Shown: one piece after another, positions 35,622-43,160 of the stretch
Position numbering within the stretch: position 1 is the stretch's first letter
Layout of the letters: each line of letters begins with the position of its first letter
From: Myxococcota bacterium
GTDB lineage: Bacteria; Myxococcota_A; UBA9160; SMWR01
Direction of reading: 5' to 3'
Assembly (NCBI GenBank): GCA_022447545.1
Contig: JAKVBI010000022.1
Location: 56,932-120,931 of the forward strand
DNA: 64,000 bases
Notes under the pieces: generated by a model
Seen by the model: the letters and a program-made list of their open reading frames with translations, nothing else
Told to the model about the DNA's origin: nothing
Database searches by the model: none
Program-made: the position numbers and the translations under genes

Positions 35622-36721
35622 GATCGACCTTCCGCGGCCGAGCCGATGGATTCGGGAGAGAGGAGTGGAGCCAGAGTGGACCGGTGTTGCCGAATCCAGG
35701 TCACGATGTCGTCGACTAGGGTGTCCAGGGATCGGCGGGGTGCCCAACCCGTACTCTCGGTTGCCTGGCGGTTGTCGGCGACGTAATAGGGGATGTCCGA
35801 GGGGTGGGTGTCGGGAACGGCTTCGATCTCGAGCTTTCGGTCCGTGGCCTTCTCGCAGAGGTCGGTCAGTTCTCGTAGGGACACACTGTTCTCTGGGCCA
35901 CCGCCGATGGAATGGAGGCGACCGCGGTGGCTGTCGGGATCTCGCATCTGCAGGTCTACAAAATCGAAGAGGTCGTCCACGTGCAGCACATCGCGAACCT
36001 GATGCCCCTCTCCTCCGAAGCCCCGGTAGTTGAGGGGCCCGCCCAGGCAGTGACGTGCCGCCCAGAGAGTGAAGAATCCCTGGTCGACCTTGCCCATCTG
36101 CCAGGGGCCCGCGAGTACCCCGCAGCGGTCGATCATCGCCGTCAGTCCGTACATGTCGACGTATTCCTCCACCAGATGCTCCGAGCATAGTTTTGTAGCG
36201 CCGTAGAGTGAGCGACTGCCGGCCATGGGGAACTCTGGTGAGATTCCGTGGCATGACCAGCCGGCTCCGCTGGCTTCCGCGGGCAGTTCGAAGCGCTGGT
36301 TTCGGGTTTCCAGGGGCAGGCTCCGCAGGGGGGCGATGGGGTAGACGCGACTCGTGGAGAGGAAGATCACTCCGGCGTCGAAGCGCCGCGCGGCGTCGAG
36401 GCAATGGATCGTGCCGAGCAAGTTGGTGTGAATCAGGTAGCGGTTATCCCCTTCGTAGCCCGCCTGGACCGACGGCTCGGCCGAGCACTCGATGAGCCAA
36501 TCGATGGGGCCGGCGGCTTCGATATCTCCGGGTTGCCGGATGTCACCGTGGCAGAAGAGGACGCCGCCGTCTCGCAGGCGCGGCAATGCGAGCTCGCTGC
36601 CGCGACGTTTGAGGTTGTCGAGGGCGATTACCTCGGAGTCTTCGCGTGTACGCTTGAGGGCCAGAGCCAGCGAAGAGCCCACGAAGCCCGCGCCCCCCGT
36701 CACCAGAATCCTTTCGCCCAT
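35618..36721 (-). CDS. NAD-dependent nucleotide-sugar epimerase/dehydratase
   Basis: 367 residues from ATG 36721. SDR Rossmann motif [10 protein letters not shown], catalytic Y173-G-A-T-K177, and [15 protein letters not shown] near the substrate loop. [12 protein letters not shown] resembles the A-(A/S)-x-P-x-V segment of the CDP-paratose epimerase branch, so it is a distant relative of its downstream partner rather than a plain GalE. Cytoplasmic; supplies a modified NDP-sugar for the surface glycan. The two epimerase genes overlap by four bases and form an operon divergent from the MBOAT gene. Confidence 0.8.
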   Translation of the reverse strand: MGERILVTGGAGFVGSSLALALKRTREDSEVIALDNLKRRGSELALPRLRDGGVLFCHGDIRQPGDIEAAGPIDWLIECSAEPSVQAGYEGDNRYLIHTNLLGTIHCLDAARRFDAGVIFLSTSRVYPIAPLRSLPLETRNQRFELPAEASGAGWSCHGISPEFPMAGSRSLYGATKLCSEHLVEEYVDMYGLTAMIDRCGVLAGPWQMGKVDQGFFTLWAARHCLGGPLNYRGFGGEGHQVRDVLHVDDLFDFVDLQMRDPDSHRGRLHSIGGGPENSVSLRELTDLCEKATDRKLEIEAVPDTHPSDIPYYVADNRQATESTGWAPRRSLDTLVDDIVTWIRQHRSTLAPLLSPESIGSAAEGRS

Positions 36722-36884
36722 GCTTCGACTTCTCTTCGGGCTCTCGAGGCCCGTTCGGTGGATGATGTCGTGTTCTTCGCCTCTTCGGCGGACCGGGGCA
36801 GTGACCCGAGCCATCTTCCAACTCGCTTACTGAGCATAGCGGCCCGTGTCTCGATCATCCGGCGAGGAGGGTCAAATCGGGTGC

Positions 36885-36890
36885 TATCTT
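36885..36890 (+). promoter_or_regulatory. -10-like TATCTT before leader ORF and MBOAT gene
   Basis: TATCTT, preceded by TGC, lies six nt before GTG 36897, the same spacing as at leaderless genes in this window, and 63 nt before the MBOAT start. The rest of 36722-36884 holds nothing that I can support. Confidence 0.4.
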
Positions 36891-36896
36891 GCGCCT

Positions 36897-36944
36897 GTGG
36901 GAAAGGGTTACCCGGTTCTGCGAAACGCCTCCGTGCGGACCTGA
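36897..36944 (+). CDS. possible 15-codon leader ORF upstream of the MBOAT gene
   Basis: GTG 36897 opens a 15-codon frame (MGKGYPVLRNASVRT) ending at TGA 36942-36944, nine bases before the TTG of the MBOAT gene and in the same frame. It has the exact promoter spacing of other leaderless starts. It could couple or regulate translation of the poor TTG start. Such a short frame may also arise by chance. Confidence 0.3.
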   Translation: MGKGYPVLRNASVRT

Positions 36945-36953
36945 GGCGTTCCC

Positions 36954-38375
36954 TTGGTCTTTAATTCGCTTTCGTTCGCTCTGTTCTTCGCCGTCGTTCT
37001 CGCCATCCATCACCTGCCGATCTCCTGGAGGCTCCGGAAGCTCAATCTTCTCGGGGCCAGTTATTTGTTCTACATGGCGTGGAACCCGCCCTTCGTGCTT
37101 CTGCTCTGGATGTCCACCGCCGTGGACTGGCTGGCAGCCCGCAAGATTGCGAGCCATTCCCGCAAGAGTCGCCGGCGGCTGTGGTTGGGCGTGAGCCTGG
37201 CGGTGAACCTGGGCCTGCTGGCGGTCTTCAAGTACGGCGAGTTTCTGGTCTCGAATGTCGTGGCGCTCATGGGGGGGGTGGGGATCGATTATGCGCCCGC
37301 GGCGCCGGACATCATTCTCCCGCTGGGAATTTCCTTCTACACCTTTCAGACTCTGTCCTACAGCTTGGACGTCTATCGTGGGCAGGAGCGACCCGCCGGG
37401 TCGTTTCTCGACTACGCGCTCTACGTGACCTTCTTTCCGCAGCTGGTTGCGGGTCCCATCGTTCGTTCGGGCGTGTTTTTGCCCCAGGTTGAGAGCTCGC
37501 GCCGCGCCGATTCTCAACAATGGACCATCGGGTTGACTCTGTTGAGCCTTGGGCTTTTTCAGAAGATCGTGTTGGCCGACGATCTGCTGGCTCCCTCGGC
37601 CGAGGCACTCTTCGACGGGAGTGCGCCCCCGGACGTTTACTCGGCATGGGTGGGCACACTCGCTTTCTCGGGGCAGATCTTCTGCGACTTCGCGGGTTAT
37701 TCTTCCTGTGCGCTTGGTGCTGCGAGTTGTCTGGGGTTTCGCATCCCCGTCAACTTTCGTTCTCCGTACGCGGCCGTGGGGTTTTCCGATTTCTGGCGCC
37801 GTTGGCATGTGTCACTTTCATCGTGGCTACGGGACTACCTGTACATTTCCATGGGTGGTAATCGCGCCGGGCTCGCGCGTACCTACATGAACCTGATGAT
37901 GACCATGCTGGTCGGAGGCTTGTGGCACGGGGCTTCCTGGACCTTTGTGGCCTGGGGTGGACTGCACGGGTTGTACCTGACCGCCGAGCGCTGGCTTCGT
38001 GGTCGCGTGGGGGGGCTTTCCGAGCGGTGGATGGTGCAGTTGCCGGTGGGTTTGTTCACCTTCGCAGTGGTTTCGGTGACGTGGGTTTTCTTCCGGGCTC
38101 CCGATTTTACGCGTGCCTTTCAAGTGGTCGCGGCGCTGTTCGGTGATACCGCCGAAGAGGCGACTCGGCAGTTGCCAGCGAATGCTTTGGATCCGCTGGC
38201 GGTCTTGACGATCGTGGCCGGTCTCGTGACGGTGCACTGGCTCCAGCGCGAAGATTCTGTGCTCGAACGCTTTGCGGTGCCGTGGTGGATGGAATCCGTG
38301 GGGATCGCCGCTATCTGGCTCGCCATTGCAATGACACCAGGAACCGATCGTGCCTTTATCTATTTCCAATTCTGA
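36954..38375 (+). CDS. MBOAT-family polysaccharide O-acyltransferase (AlgI-like)
   Basis: 473 residues from TTG 36954; the N-terminus MVFNSLSFALFF is the standard beginning of AlgI/PatA-type proteins, so this weak start codon is convincing. About eleven helices. Catalytic His325 lies in GGLWHGASWTFVAWGG and a second conserved His285 in WRRWHVSLSSWLRDYLY. These proteins pass acetyl groups across the inner membrane for O-acetylation of exopolysaccharide by a periplasmic SGNH partner. That partner is the next gene. Expected length for the family. Confidence 0.9.
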   Translation: MVFNSLSFALFFAVVLAIHHLPISWRLRKLNLLGASYLFYMAWNPPFVLLLWMSTAVDWLAARKIASHSRKSRRRLWLGVSLAVNLGLLAVFKYGEFLVSNVVALMGGVGIDYAPAAPDIILPLGISFYTFQTLSYSLDVYRGQERPAGSFLDYALYVTFFPQLVAGPIVRSGVFLPQVESSRRADSQQWTIGLTLLSLGLFQKIVLADDLLAPSAEALFDGSAPPDVYSAWVGTLAFSGQIFCDFAGYSSCALGAASCLGFRIPVNFRSPYAAVGFSDFWRRWHVSLSSWLRDYLYISMGGNRAGLARTYMNLMMTMLVGGLWHGASWTFVAWGGLHGLYLTAERWLRGRVGGLSERWMVQLPVGLFTFAVVSVTWVFFRAPDFTRAFQVVAALFGDTAEEATRQLPANALDPLAVLTIVAGLVTVHWLQREDSVLERFAVPWWMESVGIAAIWLAIAMTPGTDRAFIYFQF

Positions 38376-38388
38376 GAGGAGAGGCTCG

Positions 38389-39420
38389 GTGGGTCGGCTG
38401 GTTCGCTGGCGGGTGATTCTGTTGGCACTGCTTTGTTTTGTCGGAGCGGTTCTGGTACTCGAATGGCTGTGGCGCGAGTTCGGGTTCAGACCCTCCGTGG
38501 TGGACGGAATGGAGCGCTGGGCCGTGGAGCGAGACCGAGTCTACGATCCGCGTGCGGTGACCTTGGTGGGCGATTCGCGCATGTTGTTCAACCTGTCGCG
38601 CGACGGCCTGGAGGACGTGGTTCCGGGTGCGGAAATGGTTCAGTTGGCGATCGGCGGAAGCCAAGGTGGCGCCGTGCTTCGCGACCTGGCTCGGGATTCA
38701 GAATTCGCTGGTGTGGTCGTCGTGTCGCTGCGGGCCGAGGGGTTCGAGCCCGGTCAGCTCGAGACTCAGCAGTCCTACGTCGAGCACTACGATCGGGAGT
38801 GGCGCCTGGAGAAGTGGATATCCCGTCGCCTTCGAACCGAGCTCGCGAGTCGCTTGGTGATCCTGAATCCCGCCGTTGCGCTTCGCAAGCTGGCCGACGA
38901 GTGGCTGACGGAACGTGAGCTGACTCGGCCCTGGATTGTGTTCCGGGCCGACCGGACGATCGACGCCGACTTTTCGCTGCGGCGCGCCGTTCCCGGGGTG
39001 TCGGTCGGGGGCATTGTCAGGAACCACTACGAAAAAGCGGAGATCTCGACCCCGGAGGATTGGCTGATCCATGCTCGAAGGATCGAGGGTTGGATCGATG
39101 AGATTCAGGCGCGCGGAGGCCGAGTGGCGGTGGTGCGGTTCCCGACTTCAGGCGCCTATTGGCGCTATGACCAGCGCTATTACCCACGCGCAAAGTACTG
39201 GGACCGGTTCGCCCGGGAGTCGAGCGCGCTGACGCTCCACTTTCGGGATGCGCCCGAGTTGCGACGTTTCGAACTCCCGGACCGCTCCCACGTCAACGGT
39301 TCCGATGCGCGGGCATTCACGCGCAAACTGATGGAGCGGCTGCGGGGTCTCGGGCTTTTTGAACGTTGGGAGCCCTCGGGAGATGCCGGAGGTTTTCAGC
39401 GAGCGGATCAGTCCGCGTAG
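38389..39420 (+). CDS. SGNH-fold O-acetyltransferase partner (AlgJ/AlgX-like)
   Basis: 343 residues from GTG 38389, 13 bases after the MBOAT stop, with AGGAGAGG just upstream; GTG 38350 inside the MBOAT gene is an alternative. An N-terminal helix (VILLALLCFVGAVLVLEWL) anchors a periplasmic domain. LVGDSRMLFNLS gives nucleophile Ser63 in a GDSR block I and DRSH (Asp298, His301) gives the rest of the triad. By analogy with alginate and cellulose acetylation, it moves acetyl from the MBOAT protein to the glycan. Ends overlap the convergent AP-superfamily gene by 13 bp. Confidence 0.8.
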   Translation: MGRLVRWRVILLALLCFVGAVLVLEWLWREFGFRPSVVDGMERWAVERDRVYDPRAVTLVGDSRMLFNLSRDGLEDVVPGAEMVQLAIGGSQGGAVLRDLARDSEFAGVVVVSLRAEGFEPGQLETQQSYVEHYDREWRLEKWISRRLRTELASRLVILNPAVALRKLADEWLTERELTRPWIVFRADRTIDADFSLRRAVPGVSVGGIVRNHYEKAEISTPEDWLIHARRIEGWIDEIQARGGRVAVVRFPTSGAYWRYDQRYYPRAKYWDRFARESSALTLHFRDAPELRRFELPDRSHVNGSDARAFTRKLMERLRGLGLFERWEPSGDAGGFQRADQSA

Positions 39421-40847
39421 CCCAGTGCGCGCAGGCCCTCGAGTGTTTCCGCATCGATGGGTGGACCCTCGGCGGCGGTAGGTTCGGTTCGGTTCGACAA
39501 GAGGTCGACGAGTCGTTGGGCCAGGGCCCGGGGCGCGGGTTCTTCCGGAGGGACTTCCCTTTGTTCGCCAGCATCGCGATCGATTCGGAAGATCTGGGCG
39601 GGTTGTTCACGGGGGGCAATGGCCTTCCAGGGCCAGCGCAAGATGGCCAGCGTGTGGCTGCGCGGTGCCACGTTGGCTTCGAAGGGGGGGTCGGCGTGGA
39701 GTTCGGCCACCAGGTCTCGCTCAGGCAGAGGACCCTCGCCGGACAGATCGCGCCCTTCCATCGTTTTCGGACGCTTTGCCCCCGCCTGGGAAAGGATGCT
39801 GGGGGCGACGTCCAGTAAATCGACGGGTGTGTTCTTTTGTACACCGGCCATCGGTGTGCGGAAATCGCGAAACATCATGGGGATTCGCAGCGACTCCCCG
39901 TGTAGCGAAATACCGTGGAACCAACTGCCGTGCTCTCCGAACTCCTCTCCGTGATCCGAGAGCACCCATACGATGGTGTTCTCGCCGTAACCCCGACGCT
40001 CGAGGGCCGCGAGTAGATTGCCCAGAGCCGCATCGACGCTCGCGATCTCGGCATCGTACAGGTCCACGAGCCACGCTTGATCCCTGGCATCGACGGGTTC
40101 TTCGCCTCGGGCCAGGGACTTCAGCAGGCTCGAAGTCGCGATTTCGCCGGTCCGGTAGTTCGGATCACGAGACATTGCTCGTCGCCAGGGGGCCGGCGGT
40201 GCGTAGGCGGAGTGGGGCTCCATGTAGTGGAGGTAGAGGAACAGGGGGCGCTCGCCTACTTCCGGGACTCTCTGGAGGGCTTCGCGGTTCAGTTCGCGTG
40301 CCGTGGGGGCACGTCGGTAGACGGGCGCGCCGACGGGGTCCATGTCGGTGAAGATCGAGTTGCCCTCGGAGCGGGCGGGCATGGACAGGGCCACCCAATC
40401 GTCAAAGCCACGGGCCAACCCGGTGTCCTCGCTGACGTGGACGAAGTTCCCCGACACGCCCAGAGTTCGATAACCGGCATCCCGGAGGAGTTCGGCGAGG
40501 GTCGGGATCTCCGGCGCCAGGTGATGCTGAAAGGCTACGGCGCCGTGTTCGCTCGGGTGCCGCGAAGTGAACAGCGAGGCCACCGAAGGCTTGGTCCATG
40601 AACTCGGCGCATGGGCCTGACCGAACAATACGCCGGCAGCGGCCAGGCGATCGATGTTGGGGGAGGTCGGACGCGGGTACCCGTAGGCGCCCACGTGATC
40701 GGCGCGCAGGGTGTCGATCACGATCAGCACGATGTTCGGGGGTGGCACGGTGCTGGGACGCGTGCACGCCAGGCAGACGGCCGCGAGGACCGTGCACCCG
40801 AGCGCCAAAGGCCTCCGCGTGGCGTCGGAACGGCTGCCGGCTCGCAC
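39408..40847 (-). CDS. alkaline-phosphatase-superfamily lipoprotein, Thr nucleophile
   Basis: 479 residues from GTG 40847, chosen because TACTCT lies six nt upstream and it gives a compact signal ending CLAC (Cys28). NIVLIVIDTLRADHVGAYGY with metal Asp45; SSWTKPSVASLFTS with Thr85 in place of formylglycine Cys/Ser and Val in place of the Arg; SDHGEEFGEHG intact. The tail ends RALGYAD. A C-terminal FRIDRDAGEQREVPP block is like the D-P-E-x-N segment of sulfatase C-termini. Convergent with the SGNH gene and divergent from a second SGNH gene, which ties it to glycan modification. Confidence 0.8.
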   Translation of the reverse strand: MRAGSRSDATRRPLALGCTVLAAVCLACTRPSTVPPPNIVLIVIDTLRADHVGAYGYPRPTSPNIDRLAAAGVLFGQAHAPSSWTKPSVASLFTSRHPSEHGAVAFQHHLAPEIPTLAELLRDAGYRTLGVSGNFVHVSEDTGLARGFDDWVALSMPARSEGNSIFTDMDPVGAPVYRRAPTARELNREALQRVPEVGERPLFLYLHYMEPHSAYAPPAPWRRAMSRDPNYRTGEIATSSLLKSLARGEEPVDARDQAWLVDLYDAEIASVDAALGNLLAALERRGYGENTIVWVLSDHGEEFGEHGSWFHGISLHGESLRIPMMFRDFRTPMAGVQKNTPVDLLDVAPSILSQAGAKRPKTMEGRDLSGEGPLPERDLVAELHADPPFEANVAPRSHTLAILRWPWKAIAPREQPAQIFRIDRDAGEQREVPPEEPAPRALAQRLVDLLSNRTEPTAAEGPPIDAETLEGLRALGYAD

Positions 40848-40853
40848 CTGCCC

Positions 40854-40859
40854 AGAGTA
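40854..40859 (-). promoter_or_regulatory. -10-like TACTCT, six nt before GTG 40847
   Basis: TAnnnT box at leaderless spacing; it lies in the 77-bp divergent gap with the SGNH gene at 40925. Confidence 0.4.
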
Positions 40860-40924
40860 GCAGTCGGAGGGCACCTGGGTCGGGCAGGTGCGCCGATGGG
40901 CGCCACGTGTGGTAAGACACGGAA

Positions 40925-42049
40925 GTGCCGACACGCGCAACCAGAGCGGCGTGGAGCCTCGTCGTTGGCGTGGGGGTGGCGGTCGTGTTCTTTCTGGTGG
41001 TCGAAGGGACTTTCAGTAGTTGGACGGCGCTGAAGGCCATCTTTCCCCAGGACCGGATCGCCGAGCGCCATCACACGCACCACGATCCCCTGCTCGGGTG
41101 GGTGAATGTGCCGGGGAGCCGGCTCCCGGATTTCTATGGGCCAGGACGCGACCTGACCATCGACGCACGGGGCTTCCGGTCCGGGGGGAGGCGGCGTGAT
41201 CTCGCCTCGGAGCGTTTCAGGTCTCTGCTGATCTGTTCCGGGGATTCTTTCGCCATGGGGTACGGGGTGGGAGACGATCACACCTGGTGCCGTGGGCTCG
41301 AGAAACTTCATCCGGACCTCGAAACCCTGAACATGGGGCAGGGCGGATACGGGCTCGACCAGTCCTTTCTCTGGTTCCAGCGGGATGCGGCGGATCTCGA
41401 CCACGACATCCATCTGTTCACTTTTACCACCGGGGACTTCGAGCGAATGCTTTGGGATGAGTTCTCGGGCTACCAGAAACCGCTGCTGGTGGAGGAGGAG
41501 GGGCGACTCGTGGTTGCGAACGCGCCTCTCCCCGAGCCCGGATGGATGCACGCGCTGCGTCGCGCACCCTTCAAGCTCATGGCATTTCGAAGCGTCCAGG
41601 CCCTGTTCGATTTCAGTCAGTCCCTCGGCGAACTGGACCAACGTCAGGCGATCCGCTCTTCGCAACAGGCGCGGGTGATCCTGGGGATCTTCCGCGAGTT
41701 GGCAGCCCTCAATGCGGGCAGGGACAGCAAACTGGCGGCCGTCCTCCTGCCCACCGAATCGGAGGTGTCGCGCGGCGGGGCGACCCGGGAGAGTGGGCTT
41801 GTCCTGCGTGAGTTGACGCGGGTCGGGATTCCCTTCTGGGATCTGACGGCGGATTTTCAGGGGATCCCCGGGGCAGAACTCTCGTCCCACTTCATTTCGT
41901 CCGAGGATCCCATGGTGGGCGAGTACCCCGGTGCGCCGGGTCACTACAACGAACGCGGCAATGCCTTCGTGGCCGAGGCACTCTCCCGCAGATTGCAGGC
42001 GTACGGGTGGCTGGAGGAGCCTGTCGACTCCAGTTCCAAGGCCGATTGA
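40925..42049 (+). CDS. SGNH/GDSL-fold membrane-anchored protein
   Basis: 374 residues from GTG 40925. One N-terminal helix, then LLICSGDSFAMGYGV with nucleophile Ser108 (block I), LNMGQGGYGLDQS (block II/III Gly and Asn-like region), and GHYNERGNAF with His340 near the C-terminus. This layout is common in uncharacterised periplasmic SGNH proteins beside polysaccharide genes; esterase or O-acyltransferase activity is likely. The sequence TAAGAC lies six nt before the start but is a weaker -10 match. Unlike the SGNH gene at 38389 it has no adjacent MBOAT, so it may share that one. Confidence 0.75.
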   Translation: MPTRATRAAWSLVVGVGVAVVFFLVVEGTFSSWTALKAIFPQDRIAERHHTHHDPLLGWVNVPGSRLPDFYGPGRDLTIDARGFRSGGRRRDLASERFRSLLICSGDSFAMGYGVGDDHTWCRGLEKLHPDLETLNMGQGGYGLDQSFLWFQRDAADLDHDIHLFTFTTGDFERMLWDEFSGYQKPLLVEEEGRLVVANAPLPEPGWMHALRRAPFKLMAFRSVQALFDFSQSLGELDQRQAIRSSQQARVILGIFRELAALNAGRDSKLAAVLLPTESEVSRGGATRESGLVLRELTRVGIPFWDLTADFQGIPGAELSSHFISSEDPMVGEYPGAPGHYNERGNAFVAEALSRRLQAYGWLEEPVDSSSKAD

Positions 42050-42080
42050 GTCTTCTGCGGGCAGCGGTGGGAGGGAGGCT

Positions 42081-43067
42081 TCAGTCAGGGCTGAGCGGGG
42101 GGGGCTTCCCGTTCTCTGGGCGGACCTCCGAACTCGTGAACCGTGCCCAGACTCCGTAGACGGCAGGCGCGGTCAACACGGGTGCCAGTTCACCGTAGAT
42201 CCTCAACTCGTCGAGGTTGCCGACGAGTGCCATGCCACCGAGAAAGGGAAGGCCCACCCACATCACCCGACGGAGGAAGTCTGGCTGGAAACGCCACGTC
42301 CAGGGGATCGGTAGCCAAATCAGACCACAGGCCGTCAGTACGCCCAGGGGGGGATGGCCCTGCAACAGCCCCGCGAAAAGCGCCAGATTGCGGGTTCCCA
42401 TGAAGTCGTAGGGGGTCCCGTCGTTGTGGGCGAACGCGGCTCCGAGCGCCAGTTTGATGGCACCCCAGATCACGATCTGGAGGAGTAGACCCCGCAGAAG
42501 CTCCCGGGACGGCCTGTGTCCCCATCCCGTCGCCAGGAAGGCCACGCTCAACAGGGCACTCGTTTCCCGGTTGAGGCACGCCAGGGCAAAGATCCCGAGG
42601 AAGGCTCGGTGGCGTTCCCGGGCCAGGGTCAGGAGCCCCAGGGTAAAAAGCAGAACAGCGGGCAGGTCCGAGGGGTAGAAGAACCGCCACGTGCTCATGG
42701 GGCTCTGGTTCCACAGCAGGGGATAAAGGATCCAACTCGCCGCGAAGCTGGCGGCCTGTGAGGGCATGAAGGTCGCCAGGTAGGCGCGAAAGGCGATCAG
42801 CAGCCCCAGGGCCGTCGCGGCAGTCATCGACCAGATGAACGCAGGAGGAGAGATGCCCAGCCATTCGTGCGCGATGCGGGCCAGGGCGGGCACCAGGATG
42901 CGGTATTGATACGGGGTGTGGGCGGAGAAGTCCGTGAGGCTTTCGAGGTTCGCCCAGGTGTACTCCACCGTAGAGGATCGATAGAAAGCCGTGAACGCGA
43001 GGGCAGCCGCGGCGTACAGGCTCAGCCAGAGGCTTCGGTGGAGTTGCTCGGGTTGGCTCTGGCTCAC
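42081..43067 (-). CDS. polytopic membrane protein, GT-C-like
   Basis: 328 residues from GTG 43067 (MSQSQPEQL). About eight or nine helices. The outward loop reads DFSAHTPYQYRILVPALARIAHEW; the YQYR-LVPALA motif is characteristic of a family of uncharacterised membrane proteins related to mannosyltransferases. HRAFLGIFALACLNRETSALL follows, with the R-E-T typical of GT-C relatives. Shorter than the neighbouring GT-C proteins and lacking a soluble C-terminal domain. Divergent from the AP-superfamily gene at 43161. Confidence 0.75.
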   Translation of the reverse strand: MSQSQPEQLHRSLWLSLYAAAALAFTAFYRSSTVEYTWANLESLTDFSAHTPYQYRILVPALARIAHEWLGISPPAFIWSMTAATALGLLIAFRAYLATFMPSQAASFAASWILYPLLWNQSPMSTWRFFYPSDLPAVLLFTLGLLTLARERHRAFLGIFALACLNRETSALLSVAFLATGWGHRPSRELLRGLLLQIVIWGAIKLALGAAFAHNDGTPYDFMGTRNLALFAGLLQGHPPLGVLTACGLIWLPIPWTWRFQPDFLRRVMWVGLPFLGGMALVGNLDELRIYGELAPVLTAPAVYGVWARFTSSEVRPENGKPPPLSPD

Positions 43068-43147
43068 GGTGGGTGACGCTTTCCCCCGGCGGTCTGGGAC
43101 CGATCGGCCAGCATAGGCGACGCAGGGGAGCCTTCGCTCGCCTGCGA

Positions 43148-43153
43148 TACCAT
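43148..43153 (+). promoter_or_regulatory. -10-like TACCAT, seven nt before ATG 43161
   Basis: Overlaps the alternative ATG at 43152. The spacing favours ATG 43161 as the real start. Confidence 0.3.
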
Positions 43154-43160
43154 GGCGGGG

